Shown here: positions 16,757 to 24,149 of the stretch, in pieces
Layout: every line of letters begins with the position of its first letter
Position numbering within the stretch: position 1 is the first letter of the stretch
Assembly (NCBI GenBank): GCA_902582155.1
Contig: CACHRI010000001.1
Location: 1 to 64,000 of the forward strand
Direction: 5' to 3'
DNA length: 64,000 bases
From: an uncultured Pelagibacteraceae bacterium
Lineage (GTDB): Bacteria > Pseudomonadota > Alphaproteobacteria > Pelagibacterales > Pelagibacteraceae
Made by a program: the position numbers and the translations under genes
The notes under the pieces: generated by a model
What the model was told of the DNA's origin: nothing
The model's input: only the letters and a program-made list of their open reading frames with translations
Databases searched by the model: none

Positions 16757-17599
16757 ATGAATAATGATGATATAACCGCTGTGATTACTTCCTTTAAGAG
16801 TGAAAAAAAGATAATAAATTGCATAAATTCTTTAGGAAAAGATATTAAAATAATAGTTATTGAAAATTCTTGTGACGAAAATCTTAAAGTAAAATTAGAA
16901 AGCGAATTTTCCAATGTTAAATGTATATTGTCTGAGAAAAACTTAGGTTATGCCAAGGGTAACAATTTAGGGATCTCAAAAGTTACAACAAAATATGCTT
17001 TGATTATAAATCCAGACGCCGAAGTTCAAGACATCTCAATAAATAATTTTTTTCAAACTGCAAAAAATATACCAGAGTTTGCAATTATTGCCCCTTACAT
17101 TCAGGAGGCAAAAGACACAGAAGTTAAAAAGATCGAGAAGGGTGTCTTTGAGGTCAAAAGTGTAAAAGGTTTTGCAATGTTTTTGAACCTAAGACAATTT
17201 AAGAACATTGGTTTTTTTGATGAAAACTTTTTTATTTACTTTGAGGAAATAGATTTGTGTAAAAGATTAATAAAAGACAATAAAAAGATATTTTTAGATA
17301 CAAATATAAGAATTTTACATGATGGTGGAGCCTCACATGAAAAATCTATAAATTACGAAATGGAAAAATCCAGAAATTGGCATTGGATGTGGTCATCATT
17401 TTATTTTCATAAAAAACATTATGGTTACGTATTTGCATTATTTAAAATTTTTCCAAAATTTATATCATCTATAGTTAAAACAATTTATTTTAAAGTTATT
17501 TCTAACAATAAAAAAAAAGATATTTATTATTGTAGATTAAGTGGAATTTTAAATTCAATTTTGTTAAGAAAGTCTTGGTATAGACCAAAAATTAATTAA
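16757..17599 (+). CDS. family 2 glycosyltransferase (rhamnosyltransferase-like), paralogue of the 13131 gene
   Basis: A 280-residue GT-A transferase with AVITSFKSEKKIINCI at the N-terminus, ILSEKNLGYAKGNNLGI near 55-71, the DxD-like region IINPDAEVQD near 85-94, and FFIYFEEIDLCKRLI near 157-171, which matches the conserved acidic acceptor-side block of WbbL-like rhamnosyltransferases. The shared RNWHWMWSSFYFHKKHYGY block and C-terminal WYRPKIN show common descent with the protein at 13131-13994. It is transcribed away from rfbB and precedes the epimerase-like gene by 38 bases. A role in transferring a deoxyhexose fits the neighbours but is not proven. Confidence 0.78.
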   Translation: MNNDDITAVITSFKSEKKIINCINSLGKDIKIIVIENSCDENLKVKLESEFSNVKCILSEKNLGYAKGNNLGISKVTTKYALIINPDAEVQDISINNFFQTAKNIPEFAIIAPYIQEAKDTEVKKIEKGVFEVKSVKGFAMFLNLRQFKNIGFFDENFFIYFEEIDLCKRLIKDNKKIFLDTNIRILHDGGASHEKSINYEMEKSRNWHWMWSSFYFHKKHYGYVFALFKIFPKFISSIVKTIYFKVISNNKKKDIYYCRLSGILNSILLRKSWYRPKIN

Positions 17600-17637
17600 A
17601 GTTGATTTATTCTGATTAAAAATATAAATATTTTGCA

Positions 17638-18654
17638 GTGAATAATAATCGATACAAAATACTTGTAACTGGTGTAGCTGGTTTTCTTGGATCTCATTTA
17701 TCTGAGAAACTTTCGGCTTTAGGACATACGGTAATTGGAATTGACAACATGATCGGCGGCTATGAGGATAATATTCCTAAAGAGATAGAATTCCACAAAA
17801 TTGATTGCTGTGATTATAAAAAAATAAAACCAATTATGAAGGGAGTTGATATTGTTTATCATTGCGCAGCTACAGCTCATGAAGGTTTATCGGTATTTTC
17901 TCCATATGAAATAACTAAAAATAATTATTTAGCATCAGTTGCAATTTTTTCAGCTGCAGTAAATGAAAAAGTAAAACGAATAATTTTTTGTTCTTCTATG
18001 GCCAGGTATGGTTCTCAAGATTATCCATTTACAGAAGAAATGAGTCCAAAACCAGTTGATCCATATGCAATTTCAAAAGTTGCATCAGAGCAAGTTCTTA
18101 TAAATTTATGTGAGCTCAATAAAATTGAATGGGTGATTGCAGTACCACATAACATAATTGGTCCTAGACAAAAATATGATGATCCTTTTAGAAATGTTGT
18201 TTCAATCATGATAAATAGAATGTTACAAGGAAAAGCTCCGATCATATACGGTGATGGTCAACAAACTAGATGTTTTTCATATATTGATGACTGCTTATCT
18301 TGTATGCTGCCTATGCTAAACCAAAAAAGTTTAAATAAACAAATTATAAATATTGGACCAGACGAAGAATTTGTAACAATTAATAAAGTTGCAGAATTAT
18401 GTTCGAATGTAACAGGAATTAACCTGCCCCCAATATATAGAAAAGACAGGCCTCAAGAAGTAAAACATGCCATTTGCTCCTCTAACAAAGCAAGAAAATT
18501 ATTAAATTATAAAACTCGGGTAGGTCTTGAAGAGGGAATTAAAAAAACTTTTGAGTATATAAAGAAAAGAGGTGTAAAGCCTTTTGAGTATCACATAAAT
18601 CTTGAAATAAATAATGATCTTACACCTGATACTTGGACAAAAAAAGAAATTTAG
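17638..18654 (+). CDS. NAD-dependent epimerase/dehydratase (GalE/UDP-sugar family)
   Basis: Extended short-chain dehydrogenase of 338 residues acting on a nucleotide sugar. It has VTGVAGFLGSHLSEKL near residues 10-25, the cofactor-selecting acidic residue in IGIDNMIGGY near 34-43, CSSMARYGSQ near 120, the YxxxK pair in DPYAISKVASEQ near 141-152, and VPHNIIGPRQKYDDPFRN near 170-187. These support a UDP-glucose/UDP-GlcNAc 4-epimerase-like or UDP-glucuronate-type enzyme; the precise substrate is not clear. The start is GTG at 17638. Its stop interlocks with the stop of apt on the other strand (TTAG), marking the end of the glycan island. Confidence 0.75.
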   Translation: MNNNRYKILVTGVAGFLGSHLSEKLSALGHTVIGIDNMIGGYEDNIPKEIEFHKIDCCDYKKIKPIMKGVDIVYHCAATAHEGLSVFSPYEITKNNYLASVAIFSAAVNEKVKRIIFCSSMARYGSQDYPFTEEMSPKPVDPYAISKVASEQVLINLCELNKIEWVIAVPHNIIGPRQKYDDPFRNVVSIMINRMLQGKAPIIYGDGQQTRCFSYIDDCLSCMLPMLNQKSLNKQIINIGPDEEFVTINKVAELCSNVTGINLPPIYRKDRPQEVKHAICSSNKARKLLNYKTRVGLEEGIKKTFEYIKKRGVKPFEYHINLEINNDLTPDTWTKKEI

Positions 18655-19178
18655 TGACCAGGAAACTCAATTAAACTTTTTGTAAAATATGACTTTTTTT
18701 TAAGAAGATCATTTCCAGGCAGATCGAACAAATTAATTACAAATATAAATCCCGCAACTACTCCTCCAGATAGCTCAATTAATTTTGCCGCTGCTTCAGC
18801 AGTTCCACCGGTAGCTATTAAATCATCGATTATTAGGATTTTTTCTTTTGAATTAATGGAGTCTTTATGCACTTCTATCGTAGCCTCGCCATATTCTAAT
18901 TTAAAATCAACTGAATGCCTCTCAGCAGGTAACTTGTTTTTTTTTCTTAAAAGAACCAATGGTTTATTTAATAGGTATGATACTGCTGAGGCAAATACAA
19001 AACCTCTTGACTCTATTGCTGAAACTTTATCAAATTTTATTTTTTCTGAAATTTTGATTATTTGATCTACTGAATATTTAAAAGCATCAGGGTCTTTTAT
19101 TAAAGTAGTAATATCTCTAAATAATATTCCTTTTTTAGGATAATCAGGTATAGATCTTATATATTTTTTTAAATCCAT
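18651..19178 (-). CDS. apt: adenine phosphoribosyltransferase
   Basis: Salvages adenine with PRPP to give AMP and pyrophosphate. From the ATG at 19178 the protein has 175 residues (an ATG four codons earlier is possible). It shows the opening block YIRSIPDYPKKGILFRDITTL, the ESRGFVFASAVSYLL loop, LVLLRKKNKLP, and the PRPP-binding motif ILIIDDLIATGGTAEAA. It is divergent from mtnP by 40 bases. MtnP releases adenine from methylthioadenosine, so this gene completes the adenine branch of the module that follows. Confidence 0.92.
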   Translation of the reverse strand: MDLKKYIRSIPDYPKKGILFRDITTLIKDPDAFKYSVDQIIKISEKIKFDKVSAIESRGFVFASAVSYLLNKPLVLLRKKNKLPAERHSVDFKLEYGEATIEVHKDSINSKEKILIIDDLIATGGTAEAAAKLIELSGGVVAGFIFVINLFDLPGNDLLKKKSYFTKSLIEFPGH

Positions 19179-19218
19179 ATTTAGCTTCAATAAATAGCAA
19201 AAAAAGGCTAAACATTAA

Positions 19219-20094
19219 ATGATGAAAAAAAGAATTCTTGGGATAATTGGTGGGAGTGGCCTTTATCAAATAGAAGGTTTAGAAAATATAAAGTGGAAAA
19301 AAGTGAACACATCCTGGGGCGAACCCTCTGATAGGATTTTATCAGCCACATTAAACAAAAAAGAAGTTTACTTTGTGCCCAGGCACAAAAGAGGTCACAG
19401 GATAAACCCGTCAAATATAAATTTTAGAGCTAACATAGAGGCGCTTAAGAAAATGGGTGTGACAGATATAGTTTCAGTATCAGCTGTTGGCTCCCTTCAA
19501 GAACATTTAACTCCAGGCTCATTTGTTGTAGTGGACCAATTTATAGACAGAACTTTTGCAAGAATAAAAACATTTTTTGATAAAGAGATAGTTGCTCATG
19601 TTTCAATGGCTAAACCTACAAGCCCTTCATTAATGAAATGTTGTGAGTCTGCTCTAGTTAAATGCCAAATACCTCACCAAGTTGGAGGGACGTATCTAGT
19701 GATGGAAGGACCACAATTCTCAAGTTTAGCGGAGTCCAAAATGTATAGAAGTTGGAAAGCCGACGTTATTGGAATGACAAATATGCCAGAAGCAAAATTA
19801 GCAAGAGAAGCTGAAATAAGATATTGCACAGTCGCAATGGTTACAGATTTTGATTGTTGGCATCCAGACCATGATGTTGTCGATGTTCCTACCGTTGTAA
19901 AAACTTTGCAGCAGAATGCTTCTAATGCTCAAAATATGATTATTGAAATAATAAAAACTTTTGAGTCTTTTAACACAAAAGGAGATCCTGCTAATGATTG
20001 TTTAGATACTGCAATAATTACACCAAAAAAATTTCAAACTAAAAGTACTGTAAAAAAGTTAAAACATATAGCTGGTAGAGTATTAAAAAAATGA
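19219..20094 (+). CDS. mtnP: S-methyl-5'-thioadenosine phosphorylase
   Basis: Splits methylthioadenosine with phosphate into adenine and 5-methylthioribose-1-phosphate. The 291-residue protein has the phosphate-binding ILGIIGGSGLYQ at the N-terminus, VPRHKRGHRINPSNINFRANI near 53-73, the SAVGSLQEHLTPGSFVVVDQ block near 89-108, GTYLVMEGPQFSSLAES near 159-175, and GMTNMPEAKLAREAEI near 185-200, which together define the MTAP/MtnP branch of purine nucleoside phosphorylases. Its end overlaps the mtnA start by four bases (ATGA). Its substrate is the by-product of SpeE activity encoded four genes later in the same direction. Confidence 0.93.
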   Translation: MMKKRILGIIGGSGLYQIEGLENIKWKKVNTSWGEPSDRILSATLNKKEVYFVPRHKRGHRINPSNINFRANIEALKKMGVTDIVSVSAVGSLQEHLTPGSFVVVDQFIDRTFARIKTFFDKEIVAHVSMAKPTSPSLMKCCESALVKCQIPHQVGGTYLVMEGPQFSSLAESKMYRSWKADVIGMTNMPEAKLAREAEIRYCTVAMVTDFDCWHPDHDVVDVPTVVKTLQQNASNAQNMIIEIIKTFESFNTKGDPANDCLDTAIITPKKFQTKSTVKKLKHIAGRVLKK

Positions 20095-21161
20095 AAATTG
20101 AAGGTAAGAATTACCGAACAATTTGGTTTGAAAATAATGAAGTTAAAATCATTGATCAAACCAAACTTCCACATAAATTTATAATTAAAAGTTTAAAAAA
20201 TATAAAAGATGCAATTAACGCTATAAAAACTATGGAAGTAAGAGGTGCGCCTCTTATAGGAGCTACTGCGGCCTATGGATTAGTTCTGTCTATAATTGAA
20301 AAAAACGATTTATCCTTTTTAAAAAAATCAAGTGAAGACTTAATTTCTTCAAGACCTACAGCAATAAATTTAAAATGGGCAGTAGATCGTATGATGAAAA
20401 AATTATCGGGAGTTAATATCAGTGATATTTTGAAAATAGCTTTGGATGAGGCAAAAGCAATAACAGAAGAAGATGTAGAGTTTTGTAAAAATATAGGAAT
20501 TAATGGGGTAAAAATTATTGAGGAAATATCCAAAAAGAAAAAAGATGTAGTAAATATTTTAACCCATTGTAATGCAGGGTGGTTAGCCACAATAGACTGG
20601 GGTACAGCAACTTCCCCAATTTATCATGCTCATCAAAAAGGGATAAAGGTACATGTTTGGGTTGACGAGACTAGGCCAAGAAATCAGGGAGCCAATTTAA
20701 CTTCTTATGAACTAAACGAGGAAAAAATTCCCAATACTATTATTACAGATAATACCGGAGGAATTTTAATGCAAAGAGGAAAGATCGATATGTGTATTGT
20801 AGGTACCGATAGAACATTATCAAACGGTGATGTTTGCAATAAGATAGGCACTTACTTAAAGGCATTGTCTGCAAAAGATAATAACATTCCTTTTTATGTT
20901 GCATTACCAAGCTCAACAATCGATTGGAAAATTAAAGATCATAAAAAAATACCTATTGAAGAGAGAAACCCCGAAGAATTATCCCATGTTGAAGGAGTTG
21001 ATGAAAATAATAAAATTAAAAGAATAAGAATTTACCCACAGAAAAGTAAATCATTAAACTTAGCCTTTGACGTAACACCAGCTAAATTAGTTACAGGATT
21101 AATTACAGAAAAAGGAATTTGTGAAGCATCAGAACAAGGGCTTAAGGTACTATTTAAGTGA
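20091..21161 (+). CDS. mtnA: S-methyl-5-thioribose-1-phosphate isomerase
   Basis: Converts methylthioribose-1-phosphate to methylthioribulose-1-phosphate. The 356-residue protein shows MEVRGAPLIGATAAYG at residues 48-63, the catalytic Cys160 in LTHCNAG, DETRPRNQGANLTSYEL near 192-208, TDNTGG at 219-224, and the catalytic Asp240 in VGTDR; the two catalytic positions fall at the same numbers as in the well-studied Bacillus enzyme. eIF2B-like relatives lack this set. It overlaps mtnP by 4 bases upstream and the class II aldolase by 4 bases downstream, so the three products should be made together. Confidence 0.93.
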   Translation: MKIEGKNYRTIWFENNEVKIIDQTKLPHKFIIKSLKNIKDAINAIKTMEVRGAPLIGATAAYGLVLSIIEKNDLSFLKKSSEDLISSRPTAINLKWAVDRMMKKLSGVNISDILKIALDEAKAITEEDVEFCKNIGINGVKIIEEISKKKKDVVNILTHCNAGWLATIDWGTATSPIYHAHQKGIKVHVWVDETRPRNQGANLTSYELNEEKIPNTIITDNTGGILMQRGKIDMCIVGTDRTLSNGDVCNKIGTYLKALSAKDNNIPFYVALPSSTIDWKIKDHKKIPIEERNPEELSHVEGVDENNKIKRIRIYPQKSKSLNLAFDVTPAKLVTGLITEKGICEASEQGLKVLFK

Positions 21162-21802
21162 AAAAATTAAAAAAAGAAGTTATTAAATATTCAAAAAAAT
21201 TAAATGTTACCAATCTATCAGCTTTAAGATCTGGAAATATATCAGTAAGAGTAAAAGAAAATGGTGTAGAGGGGTTTTATATAACTCCTTCAGGAAGGAG
21301 ATATTCATCACTTAAACCTAATGACATAGTCTTCGTTTCTTTAAAAGGAGTCTATGATAAAAAAAAGGGGAAACCCTCATCAGAGTGGAGATTTCATCAA
21401 GATATTTATGTGAATAAAAAAGAGGCTAAAGCCATTGTTCATGCACATTCTACTTGTGCGACGGCAGTTTCAACCCATCAAAAAAATATTCCAGCATTTC
21501 ACTACATGGTTGCAGTTGCAGGCGGAGAGGACATTAAATGTACTAAATATGCAACTTTTGGAACCAGAGAACTTTCTAAAAATATTATTAAAGCTTTGAA
21601 AAATAGGTCAGCTTGTTTAATTGCTAATCACGGACAAGTTGCTTTTGGTGAAAATTTGGAAAACACTTTTGAGCTTGCGCAAGAGATTGAAAATATTTGC
21701 CATCAATACATAAATGCCATAAGAATCGGAATACCTAAGATTCTTTCAAAAAAAGAAATGAAAAATGTTTTAGGTAGATTTAAAAATTATAAAAAAAGGT
21801 AG
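21158..21802 (+). CDS. class II (FucA-like) aldolase, candidate 5-methylthioribulose-1-phosphate aldolase
   Basis: Zinc-dependent class II aldolase of 214 residues. It aligns by eye over its length with L-fuculose-1-phosphate aldolase: KPSSEWRFHQDIY with the catalytic Glu76, zinc ligands His95 and His97 in VHAHSTCATAV, HYMVAVAGG, YATFGTREL, and the third ligand His158 in IANHGQVAFG. MtnB dehydratases share the fold but differ in these blocks. With mtnP and mtnA directly upstream (GTGA overlap with mtnA) the likely substrate is methylthioribulose-1-phosphate, giving dihydroxyacetone phosphate and 2-(methylthio)acetaldehyde, as in the known DHAP shunt. A deoxypentose- or fuculose-phosphate activity is the alternative. 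The start is GTG at 21158. Confidence 0.78.
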   Translation: MKKLKKEVIKYSKKLNVTNLSALRSGNISVRVKENGVEGFYITPSGRRYSSLKPNDIVFVSLKGVYDKKKGKPSSEWRFHQDIYVNKKEAKAIVHAHSTCATAVSTHQKNIPAFHYMVAVAGGEDIKCTKYATFGTRELSKNIIKALKNRSACLIANHGQVAFGENLENTFELAQEIENICHQYINAIRIGIPKILSKKEMKNVLGRFKNYKKR

Positions 21803-21808
21803 TTTTTA

Positions 21809-22849
21809 ATGGTAAAAGTTGGAGAACATATTACTATCGATTTTTTAGGTGTAAAAAAAGACTACACACCTGAATTTTATGAAAAAATAATATACACAAT
21901 TGCTAAAGCAGCTAAAGTTGAAATTTTAAATGTGGCATCACATCGTTTTCAACCTCAAGGTTTTACGCTAGTTGCATTATTAGCTGAGAGCCATTTTAGC
22001 TTTCATACATTTCCAGAAAAAGGTGTAATAAGTTTTGATTTTTTTACCTGTGGAAAGGTTAATCCAAAAGTTGCTTTAAAAATTTTAAGAAAAGAAATTC
22101 AACATGAAAGAGTTGTGACCAATGCTTTTGATAGGAGCAGTATTGGACTGTACGACGATATTTATAGTTCCCCTGGTCAAAAAAAATATTATGTAGTCAA
22201 AAATGTCCTAGAAAAATTTACATCAAAAGTAGGTCAATTTGTTGAAATAATGGATTTAGAGGAATTCGGCAACGCACTATTCATTGACCATGAAATTCAA
22301 GTTTCAGAAAAGGATGAAAAAATTTATAGCTCTAATTTTTTTAAATCAAGTTATGATTTAAGTAAAAAAAATAATAATGTTGCTATAATCGGGGGAGGAG
22401 ACGGAGGAGTAGCAAGAGCTTGTCTAGAAAACAACTCAAATTATATTGATTGGTTTGAACTCGATCCAGAAATTGTTGATGTTTGTTTTAAACACCTTCC
22501 AAAAGTTTGTTCTAAAGTTAAAAAAAGCAATAAAATTAAAACGTTTTGGGGTGACGCATTTAAAAGTATAAAAGAAATAGAAGACTCGAAGTACGATAAA
22601 ATTTTTGTAGATTTAAATGATGACCAATATTGTATTGATTTAGCAAAAAAAAATATGAAAAATTTAAAAAGAATTTTAAAAAAAGGTGGCGTAATCACTG
22701 CTCAAGTAGGTAGCCAAGATAAAAAACCGAAACAGGTAGAAAAATGGTGTAATGTTTTAGAAAAAAATTTTGGTAATGTAAAACTTTCAGGTGCTTACGT
22801 ACCAAGTTTTGATTGCAAATGGAATTTTGCATCATCAATGATGCGTTAA
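21809..22849 (+). CDS. speDE: fused S-adenosylmethionine decarboxylase and spermidine synthase (SpeD-SpeE)
   Basis: One 346-residue polypeptide carries both steps of aminopropyl transfer. Residues 1 to about 120 are a complete class 1b SpeD: the self-cleavage pair Glu60-Ser61 in AESHFSFHTFPE (Ser61 becomes the pyruvoyl group), His66, and Cys81 in FFTCGK, at the same relative spacing as in the Thermotoga enzyme. Residues about 125-346 are an aminopropyltransferase with GGGDGGVARACLE near 195-207, DWFELDPEIVDVC near 214-226, GDAFKSI near 248, and VDLNDDQ at 267-273 in the place of the usual D-x-x-D-P. Self-cleavage would separate a short SpeD beta chain from an alpha chain that stays joined to SpeE. 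It follows the aldolase by 6 bases. Confidence 0.9.
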   Translation: MVKVGEHITIDFLGVKKDYTPEFYEKIIYTIAKAAKVEILNVASHRFQPQGFTLVALLAESHFSFHTFPEKGVISFDFFTCGKVNPKVALKILRKEIQHERVVTNAFDRSSIGLYDDIYSSPGQKKYYVVKNVLEKFTSKVGQFVEIMDLEEFGNALFIDHEIQVSEKDEKIYSSNFFKSSYDLSKKNNNVAIIGGGDGGVARACLENNSNYIDWFELDPEIVDVCFKHLPKVCSKVKKSNKIKTFWGDAFKSIKEIEDSKYDKIFVDLNDDQYCIDLAKKNMKNLKRILKKGGVITAQVGSQDKKPKQVEKWCNVLEKNFGNVKLSGAYVPSFDCKWNFASSMMR

Positions 22850-22912
22850 ACCTTAATATTACACAATAATAAAATACTAGTATATTATCAAATTATTCCC
22901 TAGAATTTAAAA

Positions 22913-23707
22913 ATGTTTAGAGTTTCTTGCATTCAAATGTGTTCATCTGATTGTATTAAAGATAATCTTAAAAGAAGTGAAAAACTTATTAAAAAAGCAG
23001 TAAGTCAAAAGGGCAATCTAATTATAACTCCTGAGGTATCATCAAAATTCTCTTTAAATAAAAAGAAACTTTTACAAGTTGCCACAACTATGAATAAAGA
23101 CTCCTATCTTTTAGGTATAAAAAGATTAGCAAAAAAATATAAAAAATGGATTTTAATTGGCTCTTTGATAATAAAAAATAAAAATAAACTATTTAATAGA
23201 TCAGTTCTTATAAATAACAAAGGAAAGATAAAAACTTTTTATGATAAAATTCATATGTATGATGCTAAATTGAGTAAATCAGAAAAATATTTCGAGTCAA
23301 AAACTTTTGAAGCAGGGAAAAATATTAAAGTTGTTAAGCTTCCGTGGGGTAAATTAGGACTATCAATTTGTTATGACTTAAGATTTCCTAATATGTACAG
23401 AAAAATGTCGAAAAAGGGAGCTATTTTTTTAAGTATTCCCTCAGCTTTTACAGAAACTACTGGAAAAAGACATTGGCATACTTTGTTAAAGGCAAGAGCT
23501 ATAGAAAATTTTTCATACATTTTTGCTCCAGGACAAGCTGGAAAACATTGTAATGGAAGAAAAACTTACGGACATTCTTTAATTGTATCTCCTGATGGCA
23601 AAATTTTAAAAGAGCTAGGTAAACGCGAAGGTGTTATCACTACAACTATCGATCCAAAAATACCTATCAAATTAAGAAGAACTATTCCGAGTGTTAATTA
23701 TGATTAA
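22913..23707 (+). CDS. nitrilase-family amidohydrolase (Nit2/omega-amidase-like)
   Basis: Carbon-nitrogen hydrolase of 264 residues with the complete catalytic triad: Glu41 in ITPEVS, Lys112 in FYDKIHMYD, and Cys153 in LSICYDLRFP. The KIHMYDA and RFPNMYRKM segments are typical of the Nit1/Nit2 branch, which includes deaminated-glutathione amidase and omega-amidase acting on alpha-ketoglutaramate. It begins 63 bases after speDE in the same direction. Omega-amidase is sometimes part of methionine salvage (MtnU), which makes its position interesting, but no other late salvage gene is present, so a repair role is equally possible. Its stop interlocks (TTAA) with that of the opposite gene. Confidence 0.82.
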   Translation: MFRVSCIQMCSSDCIKDNLKRSEKLIKKAVSQKGNLIITPEVSSKFSLNKKKLLQVATTMNKDSYLLGIKRLAKKYKKWILIGSLIIKNKNKLFNRSVLINNKGKIKTFYDKIHMYDAKLSKSEKYFESKTFEAGKNIKVVKLPWGKLGLSICYDLRFPNMYRKMSKKGAIFLSIPSAFTETTGKRHWHTLLKARAIENFSYIFAPGQAGKHCNGRKTYGHSLIVSPDGKILKELGKREGVITTTIDPKIPIKLRRTIPSVNYD

Positions 23708-24099
23708 TAATGAGATTTAACCTCTTTAATATTAGAACCCAATATCTCATTAATTTTTAATTTTATTTTAGCTCTTTCATCATTAGATTTATACACGTCG
23801 CGTGAGAGCTGTATGAAAGCTTCATCGAATTTTTTTTCTTTTTCGGCTTTTCGTTTATTTTCTTCGATATTCCAAAGTTTAAGATTTATTTTTTTTAAAC
23901 TTGAAATAAGATCTTCTATCTTTTTTTTATTAGGTATTTTCTCATCAGAAGTTTTTGTAAGCGAAGTTAGCTCTTTATTTATATTTTTTAATTTTTCACT
24001 ATCTGTTATTTTTTCCCTTTTAATCTCCAAAATAGTAATTTTATCCAATAGCTCTCCAGCAGAAATCTCAGCTAGTATTTGATTTAATTTTGTATTCAT
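23704..24099 (-). CDS. DUF6165 family protein, unknown function
   Basis: A 131-residue, almost entirely helical and highly charged protein without membrane segments. The blocks ISAGELLDKITILEIKREKI near residues 12-31, INLKLWNIEENKR near 71-83, and VYKSNDERAKIKLKINE near 102-118 match what I know as the DUF6165 family, often found beside glycosyltransferases. It is divergent from a family 9 glycosyltransferase here (50-base gap), which agrees with that habit. The heptad-like spacing of Leu and Ile suggests a coiled coil. No function is established; the neighbour suggests a link to cell-surface glycans. Confidence 0.65.
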   Translation of the reverse strand: MNTKLNQILAEISAGELLDKITILEIKREKITDSEKLKNINKELTSLTKTSDEKIPNKKKIEDLISSLKKINLKLWNIEENKRKAEKEKKFDEAFIQLSRDVYKSNDERAKIKLKINEILGSNIKEVKSHY

Positions 24100-24149
24100 A
24101 AAGTATTTTTTTGATTATACTAATTAATTCATTATATAAAGATAAAATT

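Noticed and set aside
19179-19218. TTTAGC/GCTAAA inverted repeat between apt and mtnP as an operator
   Set aside because: Only six bases per arm with wide spacing in an A+T-rich gap; chance occurrence is likely.
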